From NCBI GenBank assembly GCA_027475525.1, contig JAMWFC010000132.1, forward strand, positions 667,074 to 731,073: a stretch of DNA of 64,000 nt, in the 5' to 3' direction. Both the position numbers and the translations under genes were made by a program. The stretch is from Macrolepiota albuminosa (taxonomy: Eukaryota > Basidiomycota > Agaricomycetes > Agaricales > Agaricaceae). Shown in pieces: positions 55,106 to 64,000 of this stretch. Numbering within the stretch: position 1 is the stretch's first letter; every line of letters starts with the position of its first letter. The notes beneath the pieces are model-generated. The model saw nothing but the letters and a program-made list of their open reading frames with translations, did no database searches and was not told where the DNA came from.

Positions 55106-56690
55106 GTCAAAGGTTTTTGGTAAGAGGTGCATTGCATTGAAATTATGTAATTACAAGTTAGTATTGCCATATATGTAACTAAAAAAACAAGTTGTGTTTT
55201 GTCACATTCTTCTTCAATAGTCACCATTTATTTATCTTTGGTCAGCTCTCCTGCCTCTTGTGGCTACCCTTGCATTCTCCACAGTCAGCTCTTATTTTTT
55301 TAATCCTCTGACAGGTCATGGGCCCTGACTGTGCACAAATTCAGCACACAATTTATTTTTTGTTAAAAATTTTCATCACTTCTAATCATAGCACCTTCTC
55401 ATTATGAAATGCTTTGCACATTCAATCTGAACAACAAGTTTGATGGATCAAACTATGATGCTTAGGTCATGGAGCTGGAGATGACATTTATTAGACATGA
55501 CATCTTGGCACATATCAAGGGTGAGACATCTTGTCCTAGCAATTTTTCTGCTGCTGCTTTTTAGTCAAAAGATAGTCAGTCTGCTCATGCCACCCTCTAT
55601 AAGACCATCTTCTCTACTGACATCATTCATACTCACTTCAAGAACACCAACCCTGCTCAAACTGCTAACACCATCTGGATCAGTCCCAAAACTGAGTTTT
55701 ATAAGGACAGCCATGTGAAGTGCTTTGAGCTCAAGAAGCGTCTGGATAAGTCTATCTACAATATCAAAAATCCAGTCTTAGTATACATTCAAGACATAAT
55801 TACTGCTCATAACACTCTCACTGTGTTTGGCCATGCTCCTCCTCTTGTTGATATCATTGACTCCATTCTTATAAATCTCTATCACAACTTCTCCATTGTT
55901 TGCACTCTTCTCACCACTCAGTCAGAGGAACCTTAGCTTGCTGCTGTCAAGAAGATGCTCACTGATCAAGAAGACACATGTACTGCACTCAATCCTGATG
56001 CAGCTAATGAGGTTAGGGCAATGCATGGTAGGGTGAAGGAGAAGGGGAGGAAAGGAAAAGGCTCAAAGGATAATGATGAGGCATCAAAGTATGAGTGGCT
56101 CAACCCTCATAACAAGAATGTCTGCTACTGTTGTGGCCTTCCTGAACATCACTCTTCTTGATGCATTGCAGACATACCACAGAAGATAAAGGACAAGATT
56201 ATCAATAAGGCTACCAATCACCATCATCATTGCAATTGCTCTTTATCAACTTCTAACTCTGATATTGCTGCTGCCATCAAATTTGCTCATAATTCACATG
56301 CTGCCTCTGATACTGACACTTCTGATTCCAATAATAATAAGCCCATTTAAGCCATATCCACCAGAGAGTTTACATATGCCTCACCTAAGCAACTACAGAA
56401 CAAAAATGTCACCAGCCGTTGGGTATGAACAAGGAAAAGTGGCAAGCTCTCATGACTTGTCTCAATGCCTGATAAACAGTAGGTTGTTTCATTGAGTAGA
56501 AGGGACTTTAATTTAGTGGGGGGACCTTTCTTTCTCTTTGGTTGCTCTGCACCTTGTCTCTGAATAGAGGTGTCAAAGGTTGAATTTGGTGAGAGGTGCA
56601 TCACATTGAAATTATATAATTACAAGTTAGTATTGCCACATATGTAATTAAATAAACAAGTCATGTTTTATCATGTTTTTCTTTGCACAT
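55106..56690 (+). mobile_element. Gag-only Copia-like LTR element, decayed
   Basis: 5' LTR 55106-55313 (TGTCAAAGG...CTGACA) and the start of a 3' LTR at 56571, which matches it for about 110 bp and is then cut by the 0.87-kb repeat. GGTCATGGGCC after the LTR resembles the Copia primer site at 26168. The interior holds a UBN2-type Gag region (CFELKKRLDKSIYNIKNPVL) and a degenerate CCHC knuckle (CYCCGLPEHHSS, a stop, then C). No protease, RT or integrase is present, so it is non-autonomous or internally deleted. Confidence 0.65.
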
Positions 56691-57544
56691 AAAGACATCA
56701 CAACAGTACATGTCATATATTATATGAAAGCTCACTTTGTGCCATAACATATGTATCTAATGGAGTCCACTATACTGTAGCAGAGCAGTCCCCACAGTGC
56801 TGTAGAATACAGAGCTGCAGACATGTTACAATATGCTATATGACACTGTCCAGTGGATCAATAAAAGGTGGGCACACACATGCGCATGCAGGCCTAGCAG
56901 ATGCCAGCAGATACTAGTAGACATCAACATGCATCAGCAGCTGCCAGCAGGCATTAGTCCATGAGTAAAAACCTCCTTCATTGGCAGATGTTATGGCATG
57001 AGTAAACCCTCCTTGAGGTTCTCCACTTCCCTCTCCTCTCCCTTCCTTCCTGCAATAACTCAAGGCTGCACACCTCCTCTTCTCTCCTTTTCCCACCTCC
57101 AATGTCAGCATACATCCACAAAAGAGTCCTGCAGACCTATGCAGGCCTATGCAAGCCACCAGCAGACATACACACAGACCTATATCAACTCATTCAAACC
57201 TACATCGGCATGCAGGCCTGTGCAGGGCACTAGTGGACATCTGCAGAGGCCTATGCAGGCTTACAGGGGCTAGTTGAAGCAAAAAAAAAGTTATATATCT
57301 TCTTGGCCCATGCTTGTGGGGGAAATCTGCTAGCAACGTAATGCACTGACAATTTAACCATTGCACCACAGGTTCATTACTAATGGATAGAATCAAAGGT
57401 CAAATAACAATATAAATGGCTGACTACCTATGTCCCTGCAGGTCCCCATATAGATATTTAGAGGTGGAAGGAAGGTGGCATACCCCCCAAAAATGTTTTT
57501 GTGGCTTGAAAGAGGTGTTGGCATCATCTACCATCAGCTGGCAT
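56689..57544 (+). repeat. 0.87-kb repeat, copy 1
   Basis: Matches the reverse complement of 60262-61130 over nearly its full length at roughly 80-85% by eye, with short indels. The pair is in inverted orientation about 2.7 kb apart. It contains a diverged tRNA-like segment (near 57325-57375, minus strand). Either a dispersed repeat present twice or long terminal inverted repeats of a transposon. Confidence 0.75.
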
Positions 57545-58128
57545 CTGTCGAAGTTCATTGGCAGCTGTGAAGACCTGCTGGTATCCATTGTACATTTATT
57601 GGCATCCACTGAATATTTGCTTGTATCTGTTTGCATCCATAAGAATCCATTGGCAACCTCCAGCATTGTCCAGCATCAGGGCAGGAGAGAAGAAAAGGGG
57701 GTGTGTAGGCATCTGCTGCATGAAGTGGCATCTTGGAGAGTGTGGAAGATGGCAAAAGAGGAATAAGAGTAGGGAGAAAGAGGAGAAAGAGGAAAGGGGA
57801 GGAGCATGGATGTCTGCTGACATGCTAGTAGACATAGCAGACATTGGACGTCAGGTCAGAAGGGAGAAAAGAAGTGGGGTGCATGTGGCAGAGGGGGGTG
57901 GCATGTGAGGTAGTGTGAGGAGTGGAGAGAATAGCACTGGGAAGAAAGAGAGAGAAGGACAGAAGGAGGTGCATGAATGTCTGCTGTCTGCTGGCATGCC
58001 AGCAGATGGTAGCAGACATTGAGATGTAAGCCAGCTGATGTCCTCTTTCTGTGCAAAAATGACAAATATTTTAGTAGAGATGGTGCTGGGTTGAAAGAGG
58101 AGAAACAAGTCTGGTGGATCTATGTCCT
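57545..58128. other. Purine-rich low-complexity stretch
   Basis: Runs of GAGAGGAAAG type with repeated GTCTGCTG/ATAGCAGACATT words. An 18-bp palindrome CTGCTGGCATGCCAGCAG is at 57988-58005. No gene seen. Confidence 0.4.
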
Positions 58129-58627
58129 TGTAAGGGCGACCTCTAGAGGCTGTGGCTCAGTCACACAGCTGGCAGAGGGAGATCCAAAGTGTATTAGAAT
58201 ATATACTGACAATATCAAGGTAGCTACTCACCTGGCAGAGGGAGATCCAAAGAGAACAAGTCTAGGGATTCCCTATGCCAGGTTGGACGCTTCTGGGGCC
58301 TCTGAAGCATGGGAAACAACTGTACAGTACAACAAAACCTTAAAAACTCGAAAATTGCCTACACAAACACTTGTACAAATAAGGGGCAAACTCTGGCAAA
58401 CTCTGGCTTATATAAGCGGTCTGGAAGCGGTGCTGAGTGGGCCCACACTTGTCTGAATGGTGGCTAAAGAACCAGAGCATCTCAAGGGCTGAGAGTGGTA
58501 CTGACAGATAGTGTTGAAAGAATAGAAACAGTAAAATGAAATAATGTCAGAAGAAACAAGAGAATGAATGGAAGGAGAGTGAAGAGATAAGGAGTGAGAA
58601 AAGGAAGAAATGAGGAGTCCCCTGACA
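58129..58627 (-). mobile_element. Solo LTR of the G2 family
   Basis: 499 bp in reverse orientation with a perfect 5-bp target duplication GTCCT (58124-58128, 58628-58632), so it arose by insertion followed by LTR-LTR recombination. Confidence 0.92.
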
Positions 58628-59039
58628 GTCCTGTCTATAAGCAGATGAATGGATCAAATAAATTTACTGAGATGATGTCTTTTGACCAGTTTATGTGTAT
58701 ACCATACCAAGTTGTAATAAGTCTCAGTGGTTCAGTGGAATATCTATCAATTGTTAATTCATATTATGCTGGGTGGTGGGTTCAATTTCCATGTGATGCA
58801 TATAATAAATAGGTGCAGAAATTCTTATTTATCAATTTATATTTTATGCATTTTTTCCCTACATATATACCGCACTGACTTGTATAGTAAGCACATGTGG
58901 TCCAATGGAATATTGATAAATCAATATTTCATATCATATAATAATGTTTTGCATCTGTCAGTTCAATCCATCTCTGCATCTGTCGCATCAATCTGTCTCT
59001 GAATCTATCATTTTCACAGCGGATCTCTTACAGTTTGGA
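58628..59039. other. AT-rich stretch, no gene seen
   Basis: No convincing frame; short CATCTGTC/AATCTGTC repeats near 58955-59010. Confidence 0.35.
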
Positions 59040-59520
59040 GAGAAATAAAATTAGGAAGCACCTGCATAAATTTATCAATTGCCATCAAAGCCAATTCTTG
59101 CCACATGGCCACCTTTTTATGGGCATATGACTAAAGACCTTTTTTCTTTACTGACATATCATGCTTTGACCAAATATCTGCCTGGTTGAAGAAATACTGA
59201 ACTGTCCACTTCATTTCACTCATAACAAGCTGATATTCCTCTGTCTATCTGTTGTATTGTGCTCTAGCATGTAGATAACAAATACAATTAACTGAAGAGA
59301 TATGTTTATGAATGGATGTAAAGATAATAGAAATGTTAACAAGAGAACTCACATTCAGAAATAGTTGCAGATTCATTTTCTGTATCAGAATTAGATTGCC
59401 ATATCCAAAATACCTTGATCTTTGATGAACCAGGAATATTGAAATCTTGTATAGCTGTGCTTGCATTCAAATTTGCTTTTTGTAGAACTGGATACTTTCT
59501 CTGGGTGCTGGAGTCCAATC
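59040..59520 (-). pseudogene. Possible KDZ-type transposase C-terminal relic
   Basis: On the minus strand, after a GTGAGT...CTTCAG intron (about 59285-59350), the frame reads YLHARAQYNRQIEEYQLVMS, EMKWTVQYFFNQADIW and, after a stop, SYAHKKVAMWQELALMAIDKF. A pattern of Arg-Ala-Arg helix, E-M-x-W-T and Y-A-x-K/R is usual in the C-terminal part of Kyakuja-Dileera-Zisupton transposase-like proteins of basidiomycetes. The N-terminal catalytic part is absent. Confidence 0.4.
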
Positions 59521-59657
59521 CCAGTCATAGCAGAGCACTGCAACATTGTGCATAGATATGAGCCTTCACTAGAATTGAGGCCTGGATTTTTTGAAGAAAT
59601 GCACAAGCTTGAGTTTTCACATTCTTCCTTGAGGCAACCCAGACAATGTGAGAATAT

Positions 59658-60255
59658 TGTAAGGGCAACCTCTAGAGGCTGTGGCTCAGTCACACAGCTG
59701 GCAGAGGGAGATCCAAAGTGTGTTAGAGTATGTACTGACAATATTATAATAACTACTCACTTGGCAGAGGAAGATTCAAAGAAAACAAGTTTAGGAATTC
59801 TCCCTATGCCAGGTTGGACACTTCTGGGGCTTCTGAAGCATGGAAAACAACTGTACAGTACAACAAAACCTTAAAAACTTGAAAATTGACTAACCAAACA
59901 ACTGTGCAAACAAGGCAGGAAAACTCCGGACTTTAGAAGTCAGAAAGGCAAACTCTGGCTTATATAAGCAGTCTGGAAGCAGTGCTGAAGGGCCCACACT
60001 TGTCTGAATGATAGCTAAAGAATCAGAGCACCTCAAAGATTGAGAATAGTACTAACAGATAATGTTGAGAGAATAGAAATAGCAAAATGAGAGAATGATA
60101 GAAGAAATAAGGAAATGAATGAAAGGAGAGTGAAGAAATAAGGAGTGAAAGAAGAAAAGCAAAATGAGAGAATGATAGAAGAAATAAGGAAATGAATGAA
60201 AGGAGAGTGAAGAAATAAGGAGTGAAAGAAGAAAGAAATGAAAAGTCCCCTGACA
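59658..60255 (-). mobile_element. LTR of the G2 family, no target duplication
   Basis: Reverse orientation, TGTAAGGGCAACC...CCCCTGACA. Length 598 bp, or 521 after removing the 77-bp duplication at 60081. The flanks AATAT and ATGGT do not match, so it may mark a rearranged or misassembled join. Confidence 0.85.
60081..60234. repeat. Exact 77-bp tandem duplication in a solo LTR
   Basis: Copies 60081-60157 and 60158-60234 are identical. Confidence 0.9.
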
Positions 60256-60261
60256 ATGGTC

Positions 60262-61130
60262 AGCTGATAGCAGATGATGCCAACACCTCTTTCAAGCTAC
60301 AAAAACTCTTTTAGGAGGTATGCCACCTTCCTTCCATCTCAAAATATTCATACAGGGACCTGCAGGGACATAGATTAGCAGCCATTGATTGTATTATCCA
60401 ATCTTTGATTCTATCTATTAGTAACAGACCTGTGGTGCAATGGTTAAATCGTCAGTGCATTCTGTTACTGGAGGCTTCCTTAAGACTGGGGGTTTGATTT
60501 CTCTCCACAGGCATATGGCAGACATGAAGAGTTACCTTGTTCTTTGGTCCAACCAGCCTCTATGGACCTGCATAGGCCTCTGCAGATGTCTGCTAGTGCT
60601 CTGTGCAGGCTTGAGTAGGCCCACATAGATTTGAGTCAGTTAATATAGGTCTGCATGGATGTCCGCTGGTGGCTTGTGTAGGCCTGCATAGATCTGTAGG
60701 GCCCTTTTGTGGACATATGCTGACATCTGAGGTGGGAAAAGAAGGGAAGAGAAGATGTGCAGCCTTGAGTTATTGTGGGAAGAAAGAGAGAGGGGAGGGA
60801 AGTGGGAAACCTTGAGGAGGGTTTATTCATGCCATGACATCCACCAATGGAGGAGGTTCTCACTTATGGGCTAATGCCTGCTGGCAGCAGCTGATGGACA
60901 TTGATGTCTACTAGTGTCTACTGGCATCCACCAGGCCTGCATGCACATATGTGTACTTGCCTTTTATTGATCCACTGGACCATGCCATACAGCATATTGT
61001 GACATGTCTGCAGCACTATTTTCTACAGCACTGTAGAGACTTTTCTGCTACAGTGTAGTGAACTTTGCAACATGTATGGTATGGCACAAAGTGAGCTCCC
61101 ATACAATGTATGACACGTACCATTGTGATG
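60262..61130 (-). repeat. 0.87-kb repeat, copy 2 (inverted)
   Basis: Reverse-complement partner of 56689-57544. It includes the better-preserved tRNA-like segment at 60429-60511. Confidence 0.75.
60429..60511 (+). other. tRNA-like segment (possible SINE head)
   Basis: CCTGTGG at the start can pair with CCACAGG at the end. TGGTGCAATGGTTAA resembles an A box, and GGGGGTTTGATTTCTCT forms a T arm with a 7-base loop (TTTGATT), near the B box. At 83 nt with a long middle arm it is Ser/Leu-like. The anticodon arm is irregular, so a functional tRNA is unlikely. Confidence 0.45.
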
Positions 61131-61701
61131 TTTCTATGTGAAACTTCCCTTTTGGAGAGAAGTAAATCATGAGATTAATCTCATTAATGAAAATAAGCAA
61201 TACAAGTATCATTTGCCTCACTGTCTGCAAGCACTTCATCACCAGCTTTGTGAAAAAATAAATAGGTATATAAATGCAAAGTAGTGGAAACCACAACTAG
61301 TGGTGCAAGCTGCACTATTACTATATATTTCTAAGAAGGATGGGACATTATAGACAGCATTGAATATGTGACAGCACAATGATAATACAATCAAAGATGT
61401 AACTTCCCTTCTAGATCAGGAAGTCATATGCAAAGATGTTGCTAAGGCAAAGTATAGATCAAAAATTGACTTCACAAATGTATATGAACAAGTTTGCATA
61501 CATAAAGAAAACATATCAAAGATGCTGTGTTTATCCCTAATGGGGACATTTGTAAGCACTATAATGCAAATTGGTGATTGTAACATGCCAATGACATTCT
61601 AGAGGTTAATGACCTTCATGTTCTGAGATATAATTGGGAAGTTTATACACATCTATCTAGATGATATATTTATATTTTCAGACTCCAATGAGGAGCATGC
61701 G
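61131..61701 (+). pseudogene. Ty3/gypsy RT relic
   Basis: RT fragments KYRSKIDFTNVYEQVCIHKE, GTFVSTIMQIGDCNMPMTF and FIHIYLDDIFIFSDSNEEH, with stops. The YLDD box is kept. The type (MQ-x-GDCN) differs from G1, G2 and G3. It is cut at 61701 by a G3-type element. Confidence 0.7.
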
Positions 61702-62498
61702 TGTCAGGTTCCGCTGAATCGGGGGCTTTCCGGGAAAGCGACGCCCTTACGATGCGGACTTGATCTACGGATACTCGGGTGTCTGGAACTCCGGGGCTAG
61801 GACTCCGGGGTTCAAGACGAGGACAGGAGTAATCCCGGGAGAGGGGACTAGAGTCCGGGGGTTTTGGATGAGAGTAGCTGAGGGTTAGAGGGGGTCGAGT
61901 CGTGAACCGGAGGTTCTAAGACGAGACCAAGTTAGTAATTTAAGAGTCGCGAAGTGCGTACCAAACTTATAGCACGCGAATACCAAGGCGTGCCAGTCGA
62001 AGCGTACCAAACGAGGCGTACCAGTCAAACAGAGGGCACGCAATATCCAAGTAACAGTTATGCAATATCAAGACTGTCGAATACAACGGGGAGCTATACT
62101 ATAAGTACTACGGATCGTGTCTCGGGATTCCGGGGTGTCTGGGATGAGTTCCGGGGGCCATTGAGTAGCGGCCGGGGACTGTATACCGGGATCGCGCGTG
62201 TGGGGACGCGCGATCAATTGGTGCGGAGGGAGTCGTGATGCGTGGGGCGTGATGCGTGATGGCCGTATGCGAGCCGCGTGATCTGATCGTTGATGGCGGG
62301 TGATCCCGGGGTCCGTGATGCAGGGGTCCCGGGGGCTGGCTGATGGCGATCGTTGATGGCTGATGGTGGTCCTTGATGCGTGTGAGGGCGGCGTCGGTAG
62401 CGGTGGGGGCGGGGTGCGCTGTGGGATTGACGGAAGAGGTTCCCGGATGGGACTCCGGGGGTGTCCCGGGGAGGTTCCGGGGGGGAGGGGTCGTGACA
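61702..62498 (-). repeat. 3' LTR of the second G3-type element
   Basis: 797 bp, TGTCAGGTTCCGCTGA...GGGTCGTGACA on the plus strand, related to but clearly diverged from the G3 LTR at 42179. Confidence 0.88.
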
Positions 62499-62625
62499 TC
62501 ACCCCCCCCTCAGCGCCGAGACCCTCCGAGGCGCGCGTAGCCGGAGGTCCGGACCGGGCTTGAGCGTGGGAACCGGCGCCTGTCCTGCCACGTAACGAAA
62601 AAAAATTTTACCATCAAACCCAACT
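62499..62625 (+). promoter_or_regulatory. Purine tract and leader of the antisense gene
   Basis: Immediately inside the LTR is the reverse of a purine tract (TCACCCCCCCCT). The stretch CCTGCCACGTA, an A run and TTTTACCATCAAAC then precede the ATG, matching the leader at 52027-52141. Confidence 0.5.
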
Positions 62626-64000
62626 ATGTCGCGAACGCCGACGCATTCCCCGACGCCCCCGCAGACGAACGAGGTCGCGCCCCTCATGGCGTGGGGAGCC
62701 CGGGACGCGCGTTACCGGGCTCGTCTCGACCGTGAGCGCGTAGCGGCGCTCTTCGAACAACGTGAGTACCCCCGTGCCGCCCCTTTGCCCTACTAACCTT
62801 CCCTTTTCAGAACAACGCAATATTCCGGCACCCGAGGCGGGTCCCAGCCGGCTCTCGGAGCCCGTCCCCGAGGCTGGGCCTAGTGTCCCCCCGGAGCCTC
62901 AGCCGAGTCGTCCCGCGCCAACCTTTGCGCGGATGACCGTGCGTCCCCCTCGCCCCCCACCCCCTCCTCGCCCTAGACTCGTCGCCCCTCGGTTCCGTCG
63001 CTCCGGGATGGCGGTGGGGGCCATTTCGGAGGTTCCCGATACCCAACGGGTTGCGTGGGCCAGTGCCACGCAGGAGGCCTTCGAGGGGGCATTGGTGAGG
63101 CCCCGGGGCTTGCCTCCCCACGCGTGGTGTGTCAGCAACGGGCCGGTAAGTGGCCTCCTACCTCTGATTCCGGGGCTAAACCGGGTGCCTAGTGTCTTCA
63201 CTGCGCGCGTCGCAACGTCATTTGCTCCTTCGAGGTCCCGACCGTCTCGTCCCGGCGCGACACCTCCGTGTGCGACGCCTGCCGCTTCAATCACGAGCGG
63301 TGTTCCGTTTCGGCCCTTTGGAGGGCCTATTGCGTTTCGCGGGAGCAGGGTTGGCCCTTGGCGGGCATTACTCGGAGGATGGGTGTCGAGGAGAGGGATT
63401 GGGTCGCGGGGACGGCGGCGGTTCCGGAGGCGGCGCCAGTGGAGGGTCCTGGGGGCGGGGCTGGGGGAGGGGGGGTCGTCCGGGAGAGCGGCCGGGGCCG
63501 GCCCGTGGTCTTGATCACGCGTCGGGTAACCCGGTCCGGAGCCCCGGGGCGCGAGGGGCGCGGCGGGCGCCCTGATAAGGGAAAACGGCGGGCGTCGCCT
63601 AGCCCCTCCCCGGGGCCCTCCAAAAGGGCGCGTCTGCCCGCGGAGGCCCCCTCCCCGGCCTCCCAGACTCCGTCCCCGCCTTCCCCAGTGCGCCTCTCGC
63701 CGGCGACTTTTTCTCCGCTGTCGGGGCGGCCGTTGGATGTCGAGGTGAGGGCCCTGCAGGAGCGCCTCGAGCAGGCCGACCGGGAGCGAGAGGAGCGAGA
63801 GGAGGGGGCAAGGGAGGAGGCGGCGATCCGGAGGGGTCTGGAGGAGGGTCGCGAGGCCGCCCTCCGGGAGCTGGAGGAGGCGAGGGTGGCCCGGGGGGGA
63901 GTCGAGGCCCAGCTGGACGCTATGCGGGCCAGGCTGGAGCAGGGGGTGGGGATCCCGGCGCAGGGTCCCTCGGGCTCAGAGTTGGTTGAGGCCTTGCGCC
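62626..64000 (+). CDS. Spliced antisense accessory gene with Zn2Cys6-like cluster (cut by window end)
   Basis: Exon 1 62626-62761 (MSRTPTHSPTPPQTNEVAPL), intron with a perfect TACTAAC branch site, exon 2 62811-63145, intron 63146-63192, exon 3 from 63193 still open at 64000; at least 426 residues with no stop. Exon 2 is proline-rich. Exon 3 begins with CLHCARRNVIC and CDACRFNHERC, that is C-x2-C-x6-C-x15-C-x2-C-x6-C, like a fungal Zn2Cys6 binuclear cluster but with a longer middle loop. Gly/Arg-rich sequence and basic NLS-like tracts (DKGKRRAS, PSKRARLP) follow, then a long charged coiled coil (VRALQERLEQADREREER on). It is antisense to the element and 128 bp inside its 3' LTR. Intact as far as visible. 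Likely a nuclear, dimeric DNA- or RNA-binding protein, by inference. Confidence 0.75.

Larger units (their letters stand above)
61702..64000 (-). mobile_element. Second G3-type element, left (3') part
   Basis: Begins with the 797-bp 3' LTR (61702-62498), a purine tract and an antisense gene; gag-pol would lie beyond the window on the minus strand. The LTR ends match those of G3 and the 77-bp stub at 39038. The left flank is ATGCG; the other end is not in the window. Confidence 0.85.

Noticed and set aside
57988..58005. 18-bp perfect palindrome CTGCTGGCATGCCAGCAG as a binding site or transposon end
   Set aside because: It lies in a low-complexity stretch rich in the same words, so it could arise by chance; no other feature is linked to it.
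60429..60511. A functional tRNA gene
   Set aside because: The anticodon arm is irregular, the T loop has lost TTC, and the segment is embedded in a repeat; called tRNA-like only.

Overview
The window looks like nuclear DNA of a basidiomycete fungus, probably Agaricomycotina. The evidence is three intron-rich host genes of types common there: a 7-TM membrane protein, an allantoate/nicotinate-type MFS transporter and an FAD-dependent halogenase. They sit in a dense nest of fungal LTR retrotransposons, most of them on top of one another. There are no bacterial features, rRNA genes or CRISPR arrays.

Layout. 1-2598: host flank with a 7-TM gene remnant. 2599-13170: element G1, a Ty3/gypsy-like element with 919-bp LTRs and open gag, protease and pol on the minus strand. 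13430-27604: an MFS transporter gene on the minus strand, cut by a Copia element (14463-26508, TSD GGTCC), which is itself cut by a chromovirus G2 (16945-23516, TSD AGTGA). 29098-31171: the halogenase gene, divergent from the MFS gene. 31665-33860: Copia relic. 35053-40601: relic of a G1-like element containing a sequencing gap. 41100-42178 and 52889-55105: one plus-strand G1-like relic split by element G3 (42179-52888, TSD AGAGT). 55106-56690: gag-only Copia-like relic. 56689-61130: two inverted copies of a 0.87-kb repeat around a solo LTR, a possible transposase relic and another LTR. 61131-61701: gypsy RT relic. 61702-64000: left part of a second G3-type element.

Most notable: in two distinct Ty3/gypsy groups the space between the end of pol and the 3' LTR holds an extra gene, spliced and in antisense orientation to gag-pol. 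In G1 (3735-5014) it is a six-exon gene predicting 324 residues, with a decayed homologue at the same place in the G1-like relic (about 35053-36005). In the G3 group (50331-52026 minus, and 62626-64000 plus) it is an unrelated gene of at least three exons. That gene encodes a Zn2Cys6-like cluster, basic NLS-like tracts and a coiled coil, and its splice sites and leader are shared by the two copies. The G2 chromovirus has no room for such a gene.

A strong technical signal also runs through the window: thirteen exact tandem duplications, all with a period of 77 bp, plus a 77-bp stub of LTR next to the 100-N gap. They cross genes and transposons alike and shift reading frames (77 is not a multiple of 3). 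They look like unmerged k-mer overlaps from a k=77 assembly, so frameshifts at these points should not be read as biology.
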